From JBCCTX01 sp964468435 (GTDB taxonomy: Bacteria > Bacteroidota > Bacteroidia > J057), in the NCBI GenBank assembly GCA_964468435.1, contig CAYXVE010000028.1, positions 1 to 61,858 of the forward strand: a DNA stretch of 61,858 nt, read 5' to 3'. The position numbers were made by a program, and so were the translations under genes. The notes below the pieces were generated by a model, which was not told where the DNA came from, did no database searches, and worked only from the letters and a program-made list of their open reading frames with translations. Positions 42,347-51,526 of this stretch are shown here, one piece after another (the first letter of the stretch is position 1; each line of letters opens with the position of its first letter).

Positions 42347-44908
42347 ATGCAATACGACTCGTTAATCTTATATGCTGTGTATCTCAGAAATATTTATATC
42401 CGCTTTTTCATATTTTTCTTTATATCCGTGTTTCCGTTACGCTGTTTCACTCAGGGCGTAGCTGTTGTTCCCATTCCTCAATCAGTTGAATTTACTCGGG
42501 GCACATTTCAACCCAATGGAGATACCCTATATTTCTACATAAGCTCTGACCCCAATCAGATTTTGAGGGATCAGTTGGAGGGTATGCTGGCTTCTCTCAG
42601 TGATCATGTATCACAAACCCAGCAAATAAGTGAGGCACAAGTAGTCGTGGCTACTGTTACAGATTCGAATATTTCCCTGGATGATGAAAGACTGGGAAAT
42701 GAAGGATACCATCTGGAAGTGCAGCCCCAAAAAATCAACATCTATGCTTATCAGCAGGCAGGTGTTTTTTACGGTGTACAGACATTGGCACAACTGATAC
42801 GCGATCCGGAATCAGAGTATATTGCTTGTATGATCATCAAGGATTGGCCGGCATTCGCATATCGTGGGGTTATGGATGACATTAGTCGGGGTCCACTCTC
42901 CAACATGGAATTTATCAAATATCAGATCAGGCGCTTAGCCAGCCTGAAGATCAACAGAATGTCATTCTATATCGAGCATGTAGTAAAAACGAAAAAGCAT
43001 CCGGCTTTCTCTCCTCCTGATGGTATCAGCCTGGAAGAATGGAAAGAACTTTCAGATTATGCTGAAAAATATCACGTCAAGCTTACAGGCAGTTTCCAGT
43101 CTTTGGGACATTTTCGGAATATCCTTTCCCATCCCCTATATGCACCATTGGGCGTAACAGACAGAATGCTCTTTCCCGGTAAACCAGAAGCCATAGATTT
43201 CCTCATAGATGTATATGATGATATGATCCCGGCATTCAGTGGGCCTTATTTTAATATCAACTGCGATGAAGCTTGGGACCTGGGAAGAGGCGAGACCCAA
43301 GCCTTGGCAGATAGTGTCGGAAATGGAGCTGTATATGCCAGACATGTCAATCCTCTGCTGAATCACGTCATGGCACAGGGAAAAAGACCCATGATGTGGG
43401 CTGACATGGCCCTGTCTCATCCTGAGGTACTCTCCATGATCCCTAAGGAAACAATCATGTTGCCCTGGGAATATGGAAAGTTGGATACCTTTTCCTACTA
43501 TATAGACCCGATACGGGAAGCGGGATTTGACTTCATTGTGTGTCCAGGCGTTCTTAATTCCAACCGGCTCATGCCAGACTTTCATATGGCTACGACCAAT
43601 ATCCGGGAATTTGTAACTGAGGGATATGAAAAAAAAGCCATAGGCGTATTGAACACTGTATGGGATGATGGAGGAAGGCACCTTTTCAACAGGGACTGGT
43701 ATGGCGTTGCCTATGGAGCAGAACAAAGCTGGAATCCTAATCATCGTGAACTAGCAGAATACGATGCCCGCCTTAGCAAGGGAATATACGGGGATAGAGA
43801 TTCACATTTACCCAAACTACTTCACACACTGAATCAACTGGAATCCCTAGCGCCTACACAGGAGATGAACAACCAGGTGATGTGGCAGCAGCTCTTCCCA
43901 GAAATGGGGGAATCCCTGGAAATCAATGTGAATGGTTGGGAAAGTGTAAATATGATACTTATACAAGCAGATAGTATACTCCGGCTCATGCCAGAACATC
44001 ACTATCAAAGGGAGAAAGTATACTGGGAATTAACCTTGGATCAATACAAGTTTCTGTATGAGAGTAGAAATCAGGTGCTCAAAGCTGCAGGCTGGTACAG
44101 AGAAGCTTCGATTAAGCGAAATGAGGAATCCCCCCTTTTACTTGACAGTTGCATCACGACGATACGATCCTTGCATGATCAGTTTTTCATGCTCAAAGAA
44201 AACTTTACAGATTTATGGAAATCGGAAAACCGGGAATACTGGACAGATATTGCACTGAATGCCTATGAAGATAAGCTAGAGACATTCCAGGAAGTAGTCA
44301 CCTATCTGCTTGAGGCCAAAACGGGCTGGATCAATCACCGTTATTTACCCCCGCCACGCGATATCAGGATGGACATCCGTGCGACCCAGGGACAATATTT
44401 TTCCTACTGGCTCATAACAGGCCCTTTTGAAATACAAGATGATCAGGGTCCCCATCCGGATTTCCTCAAGCTTATGGGAGGGGAAACAGAAGCCAGACCC
44501 TTTGCGGGGGAATATTTTGATAGTCCTGATGGGGCAAGACTGATGTGGGACAAATATCAATCCAGGCGACTGGATCAGATAGACCTGATGGATTACTTTT
44601 CCACCACATATCGATCAGTAGCTTATACCTACTGCAGAATTGAAAGTCCCAACACCCAACAGGTAAGAGCTACTCTGGGGAGCAATGATGGTATTGTGGT
44701 GTATTGTAACGGGGAAAAAGTATTTGAAAAGTATGCAAAAAGGAGCCTGATACCTGATGAGGATGAATGTATGCTACCATTAACAGAAGGTAACAATCAT
44801 ATCCTGATTAAGATAGATCAATGGAAGGGAGACTGGGGTTTTTCTTTTCGTCTTCCAGATGTAACTGTGAGAAATCACAAGTATAAATATCAGATCATCC
44901 CGGAGTAA
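42347..44908 (+). CDS. GH20 beta-N-acetylhexosaminidase, secreted
   Basis: This 853-residue glycoside hydrolase family 20 protein has a signal segment (about 17-36). An N-terminal GH20b-type domain (VVPIPQSVEFTRGTF ... YGVQTLAQLI) leads to the catalytic TIM barrel starting near FAYRGVMDDISRGPLS. The Asp-Glu pair of substrate-assisted catalysis sits in NINCDEAWDLG (Asp307-Glu308). A C-terminal extension of about 250 residues has a helical part and then a jelly-roll-like part (VRATLGSNDGIVVYCNGEKVFE). It should remove terminal GlcNAc or GalNAc from glycans in the periplasm or outside. It begins 24 bp after the chimeric remnant, so it was probably part of the same transcript. Confidence 0.9.
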   Translation: MQYDSLILYAVYLRNIYIRFFIFFFISVFPLRCFTQGVAVVPIPQSVEFTRGTFQPNGDTLYFYISSDPNQILRDQLEGMLASLSDHVSQTQQISEAQVVVATVTDSNISLDDERLGNEGYHLEVQPQKINIYAYQQAGVFYGVQTLAQLIRDPESEYIACMIIKDWPAFAYRGVMDDISRGPLSNMEFIKYQIRRLASLKINRMSFYIEHVVKTKKHPAFSPPDGISLEEWKELSDYAEKYHVKLTGSFQSLGHFRNILSHPLYAPLGVTDRMLFPGKPEAIDFLIDVYDDMIPAFSGPYFNINCDEAWDLGRGETQALADSVGNGAVYARHVNPLLNHVMAQGKRPMMWADMALSHPEVLSMIPKETIMLPWEYGKLDTFSYYIDPIREAGFDFIVCPGVLNSNRLMPDFHMATTNIREFVTEGYEKKAIGVLNTVWDDGGRHLFNRDWYGVAYGAEQSWNPNHRELAEYDARLSKGIYGDRDSHLPKLLHTLNQLESLAPTQEMNNQVMWQQLFPEMGESLEINVNGWESVNMILIQADSILRLMPEHHYQREKVYWELTLDQYKFLYESRNQVLKAAGWYREASIKRNEESPLLLDSCITTIRSLHDQFFMLKENFTDLWKSENREYWTDIALNAYEDKLETFQEVVTYLLEAKTGWINHRYLPPPRDIRMDIRATQGQYFSYWLITGPFEIQDDQGPHPDFLKLMGGETEARPFAGEYFDSPDGARLMWDKYQSRRLDQIDLMDYFSTTYRSVAYTYCRIESPNTQQVRATLGSNDGIVVYCNGEKVFEKYAKRSLIPDEDECMLPLTEGNNHILIKIDQWKGDWGFSFRLPDVTVRNHKYKYQIIPE

Positions 44909-44974
44909 GATTCATAGCTTCGTGCTAGATGCAGCATAAGTAACTCATATACACCGTGTAACTAACAACCCGTT

Positions 44975-46477
44975 ATGTCAAATTCTATCTTGCCTTCAGC
45001 AATAGCCCGCAAGTGGCTGTATGTTGTAATGGGACCAGCGATTTTTTTGATCATCCAGCTTACTGTAGGTGCAGATGTGATGCCATTAGCGGCAAGGTCC
45101 ACTCTTGCCTGTACACTGTGGATCGCCATCTGGTGGATTACAGAAGCGATTCCCATCGCTGCCACCTCTTTGCTTCCACTGGTACTTTTTCCAGTAACGG
45201 GTGCACTGGGAATGTCTCAGACAGCTAATCCATACTCTAATCCCATCATTTACCTGTACGCAGGAGGGTTTATGATCGCCCTCGCCATGGAAAAATGGAA
45301 CCTTCACAGAAGGATTGCCCTGAATATTATTTCTCTTACGGGCACTAATATGCATCAAATCATACTAGGCTTCATGCTGGCAACCGCATTTTTGTCGATG
45401 TGGATCTCTAATACAGCAACGTCAGTCATGATGCTACCGATCGGCATTGCGATTGTGCAGCAGTTTCAACATGTACTCCGATCCGAACGGGGTCAGGAAG
45501 AGGGAGACAAATTTGCTCAGGCACTTATGCTGGGTATAGCTTATGCAGCGTCCATTGGAGGGATTTCCACTTTAGTGGGTTCTCCTACTAACCTGGTTTT
45601 CTCTGGATTTATACAAAGAACATATGGCGTGGATATTGCCTTTTCACAGTGGATGATGCTGGGAGTTCCCATCAGCGCATTTTTGCTGATTATCTGCTGG
45701 CAACACCTGGTAAAAATTGCCTATAGATTAGGCAGGGGCACCGTATATGGAGGAAAAGAACTGATCGATCAGGAAAAAAAAATGATGGGGAAGATGTCCG
45801 CTGAAGAAAAAAGGGTGTTAGGTGTTTTTGTCGCGGTAGCATTTTTATGGATCAGCCGGAAATACCTCATAAATCCCTTTTTCCCTCCTGTAAACGATAC
45901 GATCATAGCTTTGGCCGGAGCTTTGATCTTATTTATTATTCCATCTCCATCAAAACCCCATAATCAGTTAATGGACTGGCAGACAGCGCTTAAGCTCCCC
46001 TGGGGTATATTATTGCTGTTTGGAGGGGGCTTTGCTATAGCTGAAGCTTTTGACGAGTCAGGACTCGCTGCCTGGATGGGCGAAAAACTGGTTTTGCTAG
46101 AAACCGTACCTTTTTTCCTCATCCTGCTCATTATCATCTTTACGGTAAACTTTCTCACTGAAATCACTTCAAATGTGGCTACCTGTACCCTCATGATGCC
46201 TGTATTAGCTGAGTTGGCACCGTCTATTGGTGTGCATCCTTACGGTATGATGATCGGTGCGACGATGGCTGCATCCTGTGCATTTATGCTTCCCGTAGCT
46301 ACACCTCCCAATGCTGTAGTTTTCGGTTCCAGTTATCTGAAAATTTCAGATATGGTACGTGCCGGCTTTCTGCTGAATATGGTATCGGTAATCATCATTA
46401 CCTTATTTTTGTATTATTTACTTCCATACGTGTGGGACATCAATCTCGAAGCATTTCCTGCAGCTTTTGCAAAGTGA
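44975..46477 (+). CDS. DASS/SLC13 family sodium-coupled anion symporter
   Basis: This 500-residue membrane protein has about 11 hydrophobic segments. Two SN-containing motifs typical of the divalent-anion:sodium symporters are present, WISNTATSVMMLPI near residue 145 and EITSNVATCTLMMPV near 390, along with GGISTLVGSPTNLVFSGF near 190. Members import di- and tricarboxylates or sulfate with sodium; the substrate cannot be read from sequence. Between the GH20 gene and receptor remnant it may supply a carbon or sulfate source for the glycan locus. The length and topology look complete. Confidence 0.92.
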   Translation: MSNSILPSAIARKWLYVVMGPAIFLIIQLTVGADVMPLAARSTLACTLWIAIWWITEAIPIAATSLLPLVLFPVTGALGMSQTANPYSNPIIYLYAGGFMIALAMEKWNLHRRIALNIISLTGTNMHQIILGFMLATAFLSMWISNTATSVMMLPIGIAIVQQFQHVLRSERGQEEGDKFAQALMLGIAYAASIGGISTLVGSPTNLVFSGFIQRTYGVDIAFSQWMMLGVPISAFLLIICWQHLVKIAYRLGRGTVYGGKELIDQEKKMMGKMSAEEKRVLGVFVAVAFLWISRKYLINPFFPPVNDTIIALAGALILFIIPSPSKPHNQLMDWQTALKLPWGILLLFGGGFAIAEAFDESGLAAWMGEKLVLLETVPFFLILLIIIFTVNFLTEITSNVATCTLMMPVLAELAPSIGVHPYGMMIGATMAASCAFMLPVATPPNAVVFGSSYLKISDMVRAGFLLNMVSVIIITLFLYYLLPYVWDINLEAFPAAFAK

Positions 46478-46595
46478 TTCGTAGATTCCTGTAAGGTATA
46501 TTTTTATATCACGCTATTAATCTATATATTAAACTTATATGTATATTATATATGAAAGATTATATCACAAAAAGTTAATTTGTACTCCTGACTAT

Positions 46596-46603
46596 TAATT
46601 TTG
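46596..46603 (+). promoter_or_regulatory. Candidate -7 box before the TonB-receptor remnant
   Basis: TAATTTTG matches TAnnTTTG exactly, 54 bp before the ATG at 46658. A TTTG at 46579-46582 is only 13 bp upstream, shorter than the usual 19-21 bp, so the -33 element is doubtful. Confidence 0.4.
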
Positions 46604-46657
46604 CACATACAAGCCATTTAGCCCAATCATTTTAATACCTAAACTACTACTATCTCT

Positions 46658-47062
46658 ATGAACGCATTGATTTCCTGGGCTCCTTGGTGCATATTGTCCC
46701 TGGTTATACCTTTTTTCAGTTTTTCCATCTCCTTTGGACAGGGAAACACGGGCAATATCTCTGGCACCGTTCTCGATTCTCTGGCATCTTCTCCTCTTTC
46801 CTTTGCATCAGTATATGTTAAGGGAACTAATATTGGCAGTAATACTAACGTAGAGGGCAGGTTTCGCCTATTCAATATTCCTGCAGGGCAGCAGACCATT
46901 GTATGTACCTATCTGGGCTATCGCGAATATGAGCAGGAAATAATCATAGAGGCAGGTAAAACCCTAAACTGGGATATCAGGCTTGCATCCAGGGATGTTT
47001 CTACAGATGAAGTTGTGATTACGGCCCAACTACAGGGCCAGAAACTGATCCTGAATCGATAG
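46658..47062 (+). pseudogene. Truncated SusC/TonB-dependent receptor N-terminus
   Basis: This 134-codon frame has a signal peptide (about 1-28). A complete CarboxypepD_reg-like domain follows (GNISGTVLDSLASSPLSFASVYVKGTNIGSNTNVEGRFRLFNIPAG), and then the start of the receptor link region, DEVVITAQLQGQ. At that point a normal receptor continues into the plug and a 22-strand barrel (about 800 residues more), but here the frame runs into LILNR and a stop. No barrel-like frame follows before the next gene at 47183, so the rest is deleted. A SusD partner is also missing. It may be a decayed gene or a deletion junction. Confidence 0.8.
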
Positions 47063-47100
47063 ATAATCTTATCTATTGAATAGCCTTTTTTATATCATTA

Positions 47101-47158
47101 AGCCACAGAGAAACAGAGATATTTTTGCATCTGCCACTCTGTGGCTATCTTTATTTTA
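47101..47158 (+). terminator. CCACAGAG palindrome with T-rich tail
   Basis: A perfect 10-bp inverted repeat (47101-47110 and 47137-47146) with a 26-base loop is followed by ATCTTTATTTTA. It sits between the truncated receptor and the next gene and could end the receptor transcript. The CCACAGAG core also resembles intergenic palindromes that recur in some Bacteroidota genomes, so it may instead be a dispersed repeat. Confidence 0.45.
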
Positions 47159-47182
47159 TATAGTTCTCAAAAATATGTCATT

Positions 47183-50157
47183 ATGAAGTATCTGTATCTT
47201 TCCATACTCATTATTTTCCTCGCACGTACTAAAGGCATTTCGCAGCCTGCCTATCGTTTTGACCTGGGCGATGAATCTGCCCCTACACCACCAGCATATA
47301 CAAAGCTCACCCCGGAAGATTATTATCAGGAATCGCTAGGGTATGGTTGGTTGACCCCACCAGAGCAATCCTATCACCATCCCATTTCTCCACTGATCGA
47401 TGATTTACTGAGNNNNNNNNNNNNNNNNNNNNNNNNNNNNNNNNNNNNNNNNNNNNNNNNNNNNNNNNNNNNNNNNNNNNNNNNNNNNNNNNNNNNNNNN
47501 NNNNNNNNNNNNCACCAGAGCAATCCTATCACCATCCCATTTCTCCACTGATCGATGATTTACTGAGAGACGGTGTGCGTCAAGGGGCACCCTTTACTTT
47601 TCAGATTGATGCACCAACAGGAGCATACTACCTTAAAATTACTGCTGGAAACGGTAATGCCGATACCTGTCATATGCAAATCAAGGTGAATGGTACCCAA
47701 ATAAATGATACGGTACTTGCCCCCTTTTTCAGACTTCCATACAGGCACTTCAAACAGAAAATATTTATACAAGACTCGCCGCTAGTTATCGAATTCACTC
47801 CCCTGAGTCCTATTGCGGGTATACACACTCTGGAATTACTTCCTGTAATAGAACCTATTACGATTCCTGGACTCGATCCTCAAAGCCTTGAAACAGATAC
47901 AGCCATCGTAGCCCATTATCACCGAAAACTCCGATCGGAGCTGGCTCAGAACCCCAAAGATATATCCATACAACTGCAAAAAGAACTGCTTGAGAACTAT
48001 CTCAAAGCAGTATATTTTTATGATATTGGCTGGTGGACCTGGGCAGTAGAAGAGACTGGTTTAAGCATTTTTGACCGCTTTCACGCTGCCAGCGACTGGC
48101 TGGAGCAGTTTCTGGCCCATCCGGATCATCCCCTCCACGACCGGGCTGTATATCTCATGGGGAGAATACATTACTGGCTCTACAAGGAGCAGGGAGATGA
48201 GCGAAATACGGTACGAGCTGACAGATTTTTTCAAATGCTTCAACCCAAATATCCGGATCATGAAATTCTGTCCATGTATACCGGAACGAAGGTTCCCTAC
48301 CCAATAGACCGGGATGTTGATACAACTGAAGCCCCATCCTGGGCAGTTATGCAGCAGGAAGCGATCAGCAGGATGATACATATTATTCACTGGTGGGTAG
48401 ATAGTGTACAAGCTGATAATGGCGAGTTGGGTGGAAAATACGGTGATGATGTGGAAATCCTCAGGTGGTGGCTGCCGGTAGTGCTGGGAGCTGATGATGA
48501 TAAAGCCAGACTAGGTTATCAACGGCTAGCAGATGGGGTATGGAACAGTGGGAAACTGGAACAAGGATACTCCAGAAAGCTGGAAGATGTAGAACATGCT
48601 GCTGAATTGATCCGGGATAGCCATCCGGTTATGCTCATTCTCAAATATGGCGATCCAACGTATGTAGAACGATGCATGATAGGCATGCAACACCTTGAGT
48701 CGCACTGGACGGGAATCACCCCCAGAGGCAACCTGCATTTCCGATCTGCCTATTTTTCCGCCACTAATATGCTGACAGAAGCTCCATATGGGGTAGATGT
48801 TCCGATGAATGCCCGAGCCACCCTGACCGGACTATGGGCTACCTGGTACAATCACAATCCCCAACTCGTCAGACTCTTTAAAAAGTGGGGATACGCCTGG
48901 GCGGATGCTGCAGCGCGCACAGATAAAGGTAAACCTAAATGGATCTTCCCTGCCGCAGTGCGGTTTGACAATGATGAACTGGGGGGCTATTCAGACAACT
49001 GGTATCATCCCAACCTGGGATGGGACTATTACCGCTGGGAACACATGGGAGGCAGTGAAGAGATGTATCATCAGATGCTGGGAATGTATCATATCACAGG
49101 GGATAGTACCCTGCTGTTTCCCTACATGAACATGCTATCCCTGACAGACAGCTATTTCAAAACAAACCATCAAACAGCAGATAAAATAGGTTCAGAGCCC
49201 TGGGCCGTACATCACCTGCTATCTGAATCCGATTTGCTGAGTTATGCACTCAATCTGGGATTATACGACTATACTACAATGATCAAAGCCCAGGGCTCTC
49301 CCTATACACAATACCTGATCGAGGGCGAACTGTCAAGTATAGATCAAGGCCTGGAATATTTATTAAGCTCACTGAGATATAATCTTCCCCTTTTCACCAC
49401 GGAAGTAAAATTTACCGACAGGGTATATGTACCTGGACATGACCTGCTGAGCGGCATGTATACAGGGCATGTAGGGTCAGGCTTTGAATTTCCCTTTCTG
49501 CATGTGAGTTGGGAAAATACAGGCAGGGATGTGGGGGTTCTGGTAGGGAAATGCACTGATGAACAGGTAGCGGTACAACTGCATAATTTCCTGGAACAGA
49601 AAACTATTGGGATGCACGTCTGGAGGCTCCAAAATGGACAATATCAAGTCTCGCTTCGAAAAAACGGCGATCAGACGCCCGTAAACACATTTACCCTTGA
49701 GATACAGGAACGTGGTCAGTTGATCGAGTTGGATCTTCCAGAAAAAGGCACCTATGAAATTAATATCGAATTGTTGGAGCTAAGGGACAATGATCTGTTT
49801 CCCAGAGGAGATTTGGCATTGGGAGAAATTATACATGAAAAACATAATGATGATGAAGTAGATGTGTATGTCGATCTGCACAACATAGGCAATCAGTCCG
49901 TTGAAGATGTCCGAATCGAACTGATTGCAGATGGCAAAAGCATTGCGGAACAACATGTCGCTTCTATAGAAGCTCCCAATGATCTGAAGCCTGTCAAACA
50001 GACTATCAGCTTCAAGGGTATATCTGCGAATCAAGTACAAAAGCCCATATCTGTACAGGTAAGTACGCAAGAAGCCCAGGAGATCACCTACTTCAATAAT
50101 CATAAAGTAGTTGATCTCTCTAAAAATACAGGCGAGAATGAACTCAACCGCAAGTAA
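47183..50157 (+). CDS. Large secreted carbohydrate-active candidate, interrupted by an assembly gap
   Basis: As written the gene is broken by 100 N. The left part (ATG 47183) and the right part share an identical 55-bp overlap; dropping one copy and the Ns gives one frame of 939 residues. It starts with a signal peptide (about 1-20). A malectin-like opening follows (YRFDLGDES ... SLGYGWL), then a beta-rich domain. A long helical, Trp-rich region resembles alpha/alpha-barrel glycan enzymes. Near the end is a CARDB-like domain (VDVYVDLHNIGNQSVEDVRIELIADG). I infer a secreted polysaccharide-degrading or -binding protein, possibly a lyase of uronic-acid or rhamnogalacturonan type, but no catalytic residues are certain. 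In a plain annotation the right part alone would be called from GTG 47575. Confidence 0.75.
47358..47412 (+). repeat. Left copy of the 55-bp gap-flanking duplicate
   Basis: These 55 bases are identical to 47513-47567 and end exactly at the first N. They encode the start of the same segment (PEQSYHHPISPLIDDLL) seen after the gap. Confidence 0.95.
47413..47512. other. Assembly gap of 100 N
   Basis: Exactly 100 Ns, the usual placeholder for a gap of unknown size. Identical 55-bp ends on both sides suggest the contigs overlap and no sequence is missing. Confidence 0.98.
47513..47567 (+). repeat. Right copy of the 55-bp gap-flanking duplicate
   Basis: Identical to 47358-47412 and starting at the first base after the gap. 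The reading frame continues from here through the rest of the gene. Confidence 0.95.
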
Positions 50158-50167
50158 CAAACAGGTG

Positions 50168-51463
50168 TTAGCTGAGCGCCTGACGCGTAGCCGACAGAAT
50201 ATGATCTATCTCCTGATCTCCTATTGATTGCGAGACAAACATCGCCTCAAACTGGCTGGGAGGCATGTAAACACCCTGCTTGAGCATTTTCCTGAAAAAT
50301 GCGCCAAACGCCTCTGTATCACAAGCTTTGGCATCGTCAAAATCCCTGACGGGATGGGGATTGAAAAACAGGGTAAACATAGACCCCACATGTCCAATCG
50401 TGTGAGGGACACCTGCTTCATCGCACAACTGATGCATACCTTCTGACAGAGTTTGAGCGGAACGGTCTGCTGTTTCATAGACTTCCGGATTATCCCGGAG
50501 ATATGAAAGTGTAGCAAAGCCAGCACGCATGGCCAGGGGGTTCCCCGAGAGCGTACCCGCCTGGTAGACAGGTCCCTGAGGGGAGACATATTCCATGATT
50601 TCTTTTTTACCGCCATAGGCTCCCACAGGCATACCTCCACCGATGATTTTACCCAGACAAGTAATATCAGGCGTTACTCCCAGGAGGTGCTGTGCACTGT
50701 GATAGGTAAGCCTAAAGCAGGTCATGACCTCATCGAAGATGAGTATGATCCCATGCTCATCACACAATTCCCGAAGCCCTTCCAGAAAGCCCAGTTCGGG
50801 CCTAATCACCCCCATATTGCCTGTAATGGGTTCGAGGATGATGGCAGCGAGCTCGCCATCATTGGCGACGACGAGTTGCTTCACATGATCCAGGTCATTG
50901 AACCTGGCGATGACAGTATCGCGGGCAGTGCCCTCGGTGACACCGGGACTGTTGGGAGTCCCGAAAGTCATCGCGCCGCTACCAGCGGCAATGAGGAAGC
51001 TATCCCCATGGCCATGGTAGCAGCCTGCAAATTTGATAAATTTATTTCGCTGGGTGTAGCCCCGTGCCAGCCTTACAGCACTCATGGTCGCCTCTGTCCC
51101 CGAATTGACCATCCGTACCTTTTCAATAGAAGGGACTGCTTCTACGATGAGCTTAGCCATTTCCACTTCTATCTCAGTAGGTGTACCAAAGCTGAAGGAA
51201 TCCTTCAGCACCTCGGCCACAGCCTCCACCACTACAGGATGAGCGTGCCCCAGGATCATGGGTCCCCAGGAATTGATCAGATCGATATATGCGTTATGAT
51301 CTTCATCATACATATAGGCCCCCTCTGCCCGTTTCATAAAAACCGGATCTCCCCCTACACTTTTGAAAGCCCTTACCGGTGAATTGACTCCGCCTGGAAT
51401 GTAATCGCAGGCGGCATGGTATAAAGCCTTACTGCTTAAGATTGAATGCGTCCCTTGTAACAT
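50168..51463 (-). CDS. hemL: Glutamate-1-semialdehyde 2,1-aminomutase
   Basis: This 431-residue PLP enzyme converts glutamate-1-semialdehyde to 5-aminolevulinate, the C5 route to tetrapyrroles. It starts HAACDYIPGGVNSPVRAFKSVGG. MVNSGTEATMSAVRLARGYT and FAGCYHGHGDSFLIAAGSG follow near 120-160, and LIFDEVMTCFRL near 240. The PLP lysine sits in CLGKIIGGGMPVGAYGG near 268, and YQAGTLSGNPLAMRAGFATL comes after. The length is normal. It is 63 bp behind the S9 peptidase gene on the same strand and ends 10 bp before the convergent carbohydrate-active gene. Confidence 0.96.
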   Translation of the reverse strand: MLQGTHSILSSKALYHAACDYIPGGVNSPVRAFKSVGGDPVFMKRAEGAYMYDEDHNAYIDLINSWGPMILGHAHPVVVEAVAEVLKDSFSFGTPTEIEVEMAKLIVEAVPSIEKVRMVNSGTEATMSAVRLARGYTQRNKFIKFAGCYHGHGDSFLIAAGSGAMTFGTPNSPGVTEGTARDTVIARFNDLDHVKQLVVANDGELAAIILEPITGNMGVIRPELGFLEGLRELCDEHGIILIFDEVMTCFRLTYHSAQHLLGVTPDITCLGKIIGGGMPVGAYGGKKEIMEYVSPQGPVYQAGTLSGNPLAMRAGFATLSYLRDNPEVYETADRSAQTLSEGMHQLCDEAGVPHTIGHVGSMFTLFFNPHPVRDFDDAKACDTEAFGAFFRKMLKQGVYMPPSQFEAMFVSQSIGDQEIDHILSATRQALS

Positions 51464-51526
51464 GTTTTGATATATACTTTTTATGATAACCCATGACCTC
51501 TTGTAGCGTTCAAATTTTTCTTCCCC

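Noticed and set aside
43136..43744. 202-codon minus-strand frame inside the GH20 gene
   Set aside because: Antisense to the catalytic barrel, which is plainly the real gene.
47413..47512. The N run as a large missing region
   Set aside because: Exactly 100 N is a placeholder, and identical 55-bp flanks with a restored frame argue that nothing or very little is missing.
50687..51382. Long plus-strand open frame (231 codons) opposite hemL
   Set aside because: It lies entirely antisense to the conserved hemL coding sequence and encodes no recognisable protein; it is a shadow of codon bias.
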